Below, one piece after another: positions 8,699-12,429 of a DNA stretch of 12,429 nt (positions are counted from its first letter, which is position 1; every line of letters begins with the position of its first letter). Origin of the DNA: Fimenecus sp045613065 (GTDB lineage Bacteria > Bacillota > Clostridia > Oscillospirales > Acutalibacteraceae); assembly GCA_045613065.1 (NCBI GenBank), contig JAZLAH010000056.1:1-12429 (forward strand), read 5' to 3'. The notes below the pieces were generated by a model that was given only the letters and a program-made list of their open reading frames with translations, was not told the DNA's origin and searched no databases. Made by a program: the position numbers and the translations under genes.

Positions 8699-8762
8699 TC
8701 CTCTCGATGTTTATTTTTTTAACACAATATTTTAACGAATTAACTTTTTGGGGGTTTAAATT

Positions 8763-9845
8763 ATGGCAAGAGTTTATAATTTTTCAGCAGGTCCTTCAAT
8801 GCTTCCTGAAGAAGTATTAAAAAAGGCAGCTGCAGAAATGCTTGATTATGAAGGAAGTGGACAGTCCGTTATGGAAATGAGTCACCGTTCAAAGGTTTAT
8901 GACTCAATCATTAAGGGTGCTGAACAGCTTCTTCGTGAACTTATGAATATTCCTGATAATTATAAGGTTTTATTCTTACAGGGTGGTGCTTCAACACAGT
9001 TTGCTGCTATTCCTCTCAATTTTATGAATAAGAATGGTAAAGCTGACTTTGTAATCACAGGTCAGTGGGCAAAAAAAGCTTATCAGGAAGCACAGAAATA
9101 TGGCGAATGTAAAGCAGTTGCTTCATCAGCTGACAAAACATTCTCTTATATTCCTAAACTTAATAAAGACGAATTCACAAAGGATGCAGACTACTTCTAT
9201 ATTTGTATGAACAATACAATTTATGGAACTGTTTATCACGAGCTTCCTGACACAGGTGATGTTCCACTTATTGCTGATATTTCATCATGTTTCCTTTCAG
9301 AACCAATTGATGTTTCAAAATTTGCAATGGTATATGGTGGTGCTCAAAAGAACGTTGCTCCTGCAGGTCTTACAATCTGCATTATCCGTGAAGATATGCT
9401 CGGCAATGCAAGAGACATTACACCAACAATGCTTAACTATCAGATTATGGCTGACAACGACTCACTTTACAACACTCCACCTTGCTATACAATTTATATT
9501 TGCAAACTTGTTCTTGAATGGCTTAAGGAAATGGGTGGACTTGAAGCTATTAAGGAAAGAAATGAAAAGAAAGCAAAAATTCTTTATGATTTCCTTGATA
9601 ACAGCAAAATGTTCAAAGGCACAGTTGTTCCTGAAGACCGTTCACTCATGAATGTTCCTTTCGTTACAGATAGTGAAGAACTTAATGCGAAATTCATTAA
9701 AGAAGCAACTGAAGCAGGTTTTGTTAACCTTAAGGGACACCGTTCAGTTGGTGGTATGAGAGCTTCAATCTATAATGCTATGCCTGTTGAAGGTGTTGAG
9801 AAGCTTGTTGAATTTATGGCTGAATTTGAAAAAGCAAATTCATAA
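8763..9845 (+). CDS. serC: phosphoserine aminotransferase
   Basis: PLP enzyme (class V aminotransferase fold, 360 aa, normal length) that converts 3-phosphohydroxypyruvate plus glutamate to O-phosphoserine, the second step of serine synthesis; the family can also act in pyridoxal phosphate synthesis. Diagnostic segments are the N-terminal YNFSAGPSMLP (5-15), MSHRSK (39-44) whose His-Arg contacts the substrate phosphate, LQGGAST (72-78) for cofactor phosphate binding, D172 in ADISS facing the pyridine nitrogen, and the Schiff-base lysine K196 in YGGAQKN. The start is the ATG at 8763, eight bases after the GGGGG site. serA follows after 11 bp on the same transcript, so the first two serine-pathway enzymes are made together. 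The third enzyme, phosphoserine phosphatase, is not in this window. Confidence 0.97.
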   Translation: MARVYNFSAGPSMLPEEVLKKAAAEMLDYEGSGQSVMEMSHRSKVYDSIIKGAEQLLRELMNIPDNYKVLFLQGGASTQFAAIPLNFMNKNGKADFVITGQWAKKAYQEAQKYGECKAVASSADKTFSYIPKLNKDEFTKDADYFYICMNNTIYGTVYHELPDTGDVPLIADISSCFLSEPIDVSKFAMVYGGAQKNVAPAGLTICIIREDMLGNARDITPTMLNYQIMADNDSLYNTPPCYTIYICKLVLEWLKEMGGLEAIKERNEKKAKILYDFLDNSKMFKGTVVPEDRSLMNVPFVTDSEELNAKFIKEATEAGFVNLKGHRSVGGMRASIYNAMPVEGVEKLVEFMAEFEKANS

Positions 9846-9856
9846 GGAGAATAAAT

Positions 9857-11020
9857 ATGTATAACATTCTTACACTTAATAAAATTTCTGAAACAGGTCT
9901 TTGCCGTTTCAGTGATGAATATAATTGTGCAACCGATGTTGCTAATCCAGATGCAATTCTCGTTCGTTCAGCATCAATGCACGATATGGAATTTGATACT
10001 AATACTCTTGCTATTGCTCGTGCAGGTGCAGGTGTTAATAACATTCCAATTGATAAATGCAGTGAAGCAGGTATCGTAGTATTCAATACTCCTGGTGCTA
10101 ATGCAAACGCTGTTAAAGAACTTGTTCTTACAGGTCTTTTCCTTTCATCAAGAAAGGTTATTTCTGCAATTGATTGGGCAAAGACATTAAAAGGAAATGG
10201 TGATACAGTACCAAAGGATGTTGAAAAAGGTAAAGGTGCATTTGCTGGTCCTGAAATCAAGGGCAAGACTCTTGGTGTAATCGGTCTTGGTGCTATCGGT
10301 ATTCTTGTTGCTAACGCTGCTGCATCACTCGGAATGAAAGTTATCGGTTATGACCCATATCTTTCTGTTACACAGAGTATTTCAATTAATCATCATGTAA
10401 AATTCACAGATAATCTTAATGCTATTTATGCTGAAAGTGATTATATAACTCTCCACTTACCTCTCAACGATGCTACAAGAGGTCTTATCAATACTGACAC
10501 AATTGCAACTATGAAAGATGAAGTAAGAATCCTTAACTTTGCTCGTGGTGAACTTGTTGATACAGACAGTATTCTTGCAGCACTTGAAAACGGTAAGGTT
10601 GCTTGTTATGTAACTGACTTCCCAAATGATGCAGTTATCGGTGCAACTGGCGTTATTGCTATCCCTCACCTTGGTGCATCAACACCTGAATCTGAAGACA
10701 ATTGTGCAATGATGGCTGTTGACCAGATTGCTGATTATCTTGAAAATGGTTCAATTGTAAATTCTGTTAACTACCCTGCTGTTACACTCAGCACAAATGA
10801 AAAACACAGAATCACAATTATGCACAAGAACATTTCAGGTATCGTAAGTAAGATTACATCTGCTTTTGCTAATGAAGATGTTAACATTGACAACATGGTT
10901 AACAAATCTAAAGGTGAATACGCTTATACTGTTATCGATTCAGATACAGGTGCATCTCCTGAGTCACTTGAAGCACTTAAGAAAATTAACGGAATTATTC
11001 GTATTAGAGTAATCAAATAA
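9857..11020 (+). CDS. serA: D-3-phosphoglycerate dehydrogenase
   Basis: NAD-dependent 2-hydroxyacid dehydrogenase of 387 aa that oxidises 3-phosphoglycerate to 3-phosphohydroxypyruvate and commits carbon to serine. It has an N-terminal substrate-binding half containing RAGAGVNNI (55-63), a Rossmann domain with GLGAIG (143-148) and acidic D166 that favours NAD over NADP, catalytic R230 in NFARGEL and H271 in IPHLGAST, and a C-terminal ACT domain (about 316-387) of the type used for serine feedback. The intervening domain of long (~525 aa) SerA forms is absent. The usual catalytic-relay Glu, found in DVFxxEP of standard enzymes, corresponds here to FPND, so D258 probably substitutes. A good AGGAG site lies 7 nt before the ATG. 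Transcription probably ends at the hairpin 27 bp beyond the stop. Confidence 0.96.
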   Translation: MYNILTLNKISETGLCRFSDEYNCATDVANPDAILVRSASMHDMEFDTNTLAIARAGAGVNNIPIDKCSEAGIVVFNTPGANANAVKELVLTGLFLSSRKVISAIDWAKTLKGNGDTVPKDVEKGKGAFAGPEIKGKTLGVIGLGAIGILVANAAASLGMKVIGYDPYLSVTQSISINHHVKFTDNLNAIYAESDYITLHLPLNDATRGLINTDTIATMKDEVRILNFARGELVDTDSILAALENGKVACYVTDFPNDAVIGATGVIAIPHLGASTPESEDNCAMMAVDQIADYLENGSIVNSVNYPAVTLSTNEKHRITIMHKNISGIVSKITSAFANEDVNIDNMVNKSKGEYAYTVIDSDTGASPESLEALKKINGIIRIRVIK

Positions 11021-11046
11021 TTTCAACACTGAAAGTAATATATAAA

Positions 11047-11075
11047 CCCTCGTAACGAGACATTCGTTGCGAGGG
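11047..11075. terminator. Strong hairpin terminator after serA, possibly bidirectional
   Basis: CCCTCGTAACGA (11047-11058), a 5-nt loop GACAT, then TCGTTGCGAGGG (11064-11075) form a 12-bp stem with a single G-T wobble and GC-rich ends. On the plus strand it is followed by CTATATTTTG, a weak U tract interrupted by A. On the minus strand the tail is TTTATATATT. The stem is convincing but neither tail is a full U run, so termination may be incomplete and some readthrough into the GntR gene is possible. Confidence 0.75.
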
Positions 11076-11093
11076 CTATATTTTGTATAAGAC

Positions 11094-11110
11094 ACAATGT
11101 ATAATATTGT
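11094..11110 (+). promoter_or_regulatory. gntR -10 box inside a small dyad
   Basis: A perfect TATAAT (11100-11105) lies about 34 bp before the regulator's ATG. It is framed by ACAAT (11094-11098) and ATTGT (11106-11110), an inverted repeat centred on the -10 box. No convincing -35 box is present at 16-18 bp. Just upstream is TTGTAT (11083-11088), and overlapping is ATATTGTCAT (11104-11113), which matches one half plus centre of the ilvC operator in 9 of 10 bases. Autoregulation by the encoded GntR protein is a reasonable inference. Confidence 0.45.
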
Positions 11111-11139
11111 CATTATTTTCTTTGAATCGAGGAATTTTT

Positions 11140-11832
11140 ATGCAAAAGGAAAATTTATCCCAACGTACTGCTGAAACACTCAAAAGAATGATTATTGAGG
11201 AACACAAATATAATTATGGTGAAAAATTACCTAATGAAAATGAGCTTTCACAGGATTTAGGTATCAGCCGTACAACACTTCGAGAAGCTATTAGAACACT
11301 TATTTCAAATGGTGTGCTGGTTGTAAAACGTGGAAAAGGTACATATGTCGCTGAAAAAATTGACCAATATGCTCAAAGTATTGAGGTTAATGATTTTCTC
11401 AAAAAGCAAGTTACACTTCGTGACTTATACGAAACTCGCCTTATTTTTGAGCCTGAAGCTGCTGCACTTGCTTGTAAAAGAGCTACTGACGAAGAAATTG
11501 AAGAGATATTACGACTTGGTGAAATCTGTCAGGCAGACCTCAAGAACGACCCTAGTGGACAAAAACGAATTGATTCCGAAATCGCTTTCCATGGTTCTAT
11601 TCTTAAAGCTTCACACAACGAATTTTTAGGACAATTCTTACCTATCCTTACAAATACAATTCAAAAAACAATTGAATTAAACTATAATCTTGAAATTATT
11701 GCTGAAGAAGCATATAAAGACCACATTATGATTATGAATTTTCTCAAAAGCAGAGATTCAATTGGTGTTAAAAGTGCTCTCACAATACATTTACACCATG
11801 CAGTACTCAATGAGAAAATTTCTTTTGATTAA
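11140..11832 (+). CDS. GntR-family transcriptional regulator, FadR/FCD subfamily
   Basis: DNA-binding regulator of 230 aa, cytosolic, probably dimeric. Residues 1-72 form the winged helix: YNYGEKLPNENELSQDLGIS, then RTTLREAIRTLISNGVL and the wing KRGKGTYV (63-70). Residues about 90-228 are an all-helical FCD ligand domain with LYETRLIFEPEAAALA and AFHGSILKASHNEFL. Candidate FCD metal ligands are H151, H195 and H217; the usual Asp of the DxxFH motif is Glu (E147) here. The frame is open from a TTG at 11083, but the ATG at 11140 has a GAGGAA site 5 nt upstream and starts the conserved fold, so it is chosen. The gene lies between the serA terminator and ilvC. The FadR-type operator at the ilvC promoter, 55 bp beyond its stop, suggests it controls ilvC. 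The effector is unknown; no specific gene name is justified. Confidence 0.92.
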   Translation: MQKENLSQRTAETLKRMIIEEHKYNYGEKLPNENELSQDLGISRTTLREAIRTLISNGVLVVKRGKGTYVAEKIDQYAQSIEVNDFLKKQVTLRDLYETRLIFEPEAAALACKRATDEEIEEILRLGEICQADLKNDPSGQKRIDSEIAFHGSILKASHNEFLGQFLPILTNTIQKTIELNYNLEIIAEEAYKDHIMIMNFLKSRDSIGVKSALTIHLHHAVLNEKISFD

Positions 11833-11858
11833 TTTTTAAAAATTTATATAAAAAGGTC

Positions 11859-11886
11859 TTGACAAAATTGTATTATCATATATAAT
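11859..11886 (+). promoter_or_regulatory. ilvC promoter, full-consensus boxes
   Basis: Perfect TTGACA (11859-11864) and perfect TATAAT (11881-11886), 16 bp apart. The start should fall near 11893, inside the dyad that directly abuts the -10 box. The leader of about 63 nt has no T-box, riboswitch or attenuator-like hairpin. Such a strong promoter would need repression to be adjustable, consistent with the adjoining operator. Confidence 0.85.
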
Positions 11887-11903
11887 ATGTTGTATGACAA
11901 CAT
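11887..11903. promoter_or_regulatory. Operator-like perfect dyad at the ilvC transcription start
   Basis: ATGTTGT-ATG-ACAACAT, two perfect 7-bp arms around 3 bp. The inner 11 bp, TTGTATGACAA, fit the TNGT-N3-ACNA pattern known for FadR-subfamily GntR regulators. It begins at the base after the -10 box and spans the expected start site, where a bound protein would block transcription. The adjacent FCD-type regulator is the obvious candidate binder (inference). Confidence 0.75.
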
Positions 11904-11910
11904 AAACAAG

Positions 11911-11921
11911 ATGTCAAACAA
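11911..11921. promoter_or_regulatory. Second, weaker operator-like core in the ilvC leader
   Basis: ATGTCAAACAA contains the same TGT-N3-ACA core as the upstream dyad, positioned exactly 21 bp further on, i.e. on the same face of the helix. The outer bases are only partly symmetric. It may be an auxiliary site for cooperative binding, or chance. Confidence 0.35.
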
Positions 11922-11955
11922 CTCAAATTATTTATTTTATAGGAGATTAAAAAAT

Positions 11956-12429
11956 ATGGCACAGAGAATGTTTTATCAAGAAGATTGTAATTTAGGATTA
12001 TTAGATGGCAAGACTATTGCAGTTATCGGTTACGGTAGCCAGGGTCACGCTCATGCTCTTAACGCTAAAGAATCAGGCTGTAACGTTATCATCGCTCTCT
12101 ACGAAGGTAGTAAATCATGGGCAAAAGGTGAAAAGGAGGGCTTTGAAGTTGTCACAGCAGCTGAAGCAGCAAAGAAAGCTGACATCATCATGATTCTTAT
12201 CAATGACGAATTACAGGCTGATATGTATAAGAAAGATATTGAACCAAACCTTAAAGATGGCGATATGCTTATGTTTGCTCACGGTTTCAATGTTCACTTT
12301 GGTTGTATCACACCTCCATCATTCGTTGACGTTACTATGATTGCTCCTAAGGGACCTGGTCATACAGTTCGTTCAGAATATCAGGCAGGTAAAGGTGTTC
12401 CTTGTCTTGTTGCTGTTCATCAGGACGCT
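11956..12429 (+). CDS. ilvC: ketol-acid reductoisomerase (3' end outside window)
   Basis: Branched-chain amino acid enzyme that isomerises and reduces 2-acetolactate or 2-aceto-2-hydroxybutyrate to the dihydroxy acids leading to valine, leucine and isoleucine. The first 158 codons are present, about half of a class I enzyme; the right edge cuts it in the Rossmann domain. Seen are GYGSQGHAHALN (25-36), the cofactor loop LYEGSKSW (48-55), the catalytic-region FAHGFN (107-112) and APKGPGH (130-136). The loop keeps serines that contact the 2'-phosphate of NADPH, but the frequent Arg of LREGS-type loops is Tyr49, so NADPH preference is likely yet not certain. The ATG follows AGGAG (11941-11945) with 10-nt spacing. 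It has its own strong promoter and operator, so it is transcribed separately from serCA and possibly also by readthrough from the GntR gene. Confidence 0.97.
   Translation, partial: MAQRMFYQEDCNLGLLDGKTIAVIGYGSQGHAHALNAKESGCNVIIALYEGSKSWAKGEKEGFEVVTAAEAAKKADIIMILINDELQADMYKKDIEPNLKDGDMLMFAHGFNVHFGCITPPSFVDVTMIAPKGPGHTVRSEYQAGKGVPCLVAVHQDA

Noticed and set aside
8699..8762. Riboswitch or T-box in the serC leader
   Set aside because: The leader is only about 58 nt and lacks a T-box motif or terminator hairpin.
9814..10266. A 150-codon minus-strand frame over the serC-serA junction
   Set aside because: It is antisense to clearly coding serA sequence with conserved motifs and has no recognisable domain. 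It is a reading-frame shadow, as are the other short frames inside lon, dnaE, serC, gntR and ilvC.
11083..11139. An N-terminal extension of the GntR protein from a TTG start
   Set aside because: It has no ribosome site, would contain the predicted -10 box, and its 19 residues are not part of the conserved GntR fold.
11831..11845. CodY-box-like sequence AATTTTTAAAAATTT upstream of the ilvC -35 box
   Set aside because: It also matches at 12 of 15, is made only of A and T, and overlaps the gntR stop codon. The position before ilvC is suggestive, but the match is too weak to call.
11887..11903. The ilvC dyad as an RNA hairpin or attenuator
   Set aside because: A 3-nt loop and AT-rich 7-bp stem with no following U run would be a poor terminator, and it straddles the predicted start site, so a DNA operator is the better reading.

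Overview
This AT-rich window looks like a stretch of core chromosome from a low-GC Clostridia-type Firmicute. I favour the gut Ruminococcaceae/Oscillospirales or Lachnospiraceae side, with moderate confidence. The reasons are A/T-ending codons, strong AGGAG-type ribosome binding sites, near-consensus sigma-A promoters, a DnaE polymerase gene beside pfkA, and the Clostridia-type variant of LysA. I see no rRNA, tRNA, CRISPR array, insertion sequence, prophage gene or T-box leader.

Layout. Positions 1-8487 carry a leftward (minus-strand) gene train, in transcription order: lon (ATP-dependent protease), engB/ysxC (ribosome-assembly GTPase), lysA (diaminopimelate decarboxylase family), dnaE (DNA polymerase III alpha) and pfkA (6-phosphofructokinase, cut by the window edge). 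The first four genes are packed within 0-15 bp of each other and probably form one operon from a promoter just upstream of lon. pfkA lies 88 bp further on and has its own extended -10 promoter. Positions 8488-8762 are a divergent promoter region between lon and the rightward genes.

Rightward, serC and serA (phosphoserine aminotransferase and 3-phosphoglycerate dehydrogenase, two of the three serine-biosynthesis steps) form a two-gene operon. It has a near-perfect promoter and ends in a long hairpin at 11047-11075. Then follow a GntR-family regulator with an FCD effector domain and ilvC (ketol-acid reductoisomerase of branched-chain amino acid synthesis, cut by the right edge).

The genes themselves are conserved housekeeping and biosynthetic genes; I do not find an unknown multi-gene system. 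The most interesting signal is regulatory. The ilvC promoter has consensus -35 and -10 boxes followed directly by a perfect 17-bp dyad, ATGTTGT-ATG-ACAACAT. Its core fits the TNGT-N3-ACNA operator form of FadR/FCD-type GntR regulators, and such a regulator is encoded immediately upstream. A weaker copy of the core lies exactly 21 bp downstream, and related half-sites surround the regulator's own -10 box. This suggests a local, self-regulated GntR switch controlling ilvC.
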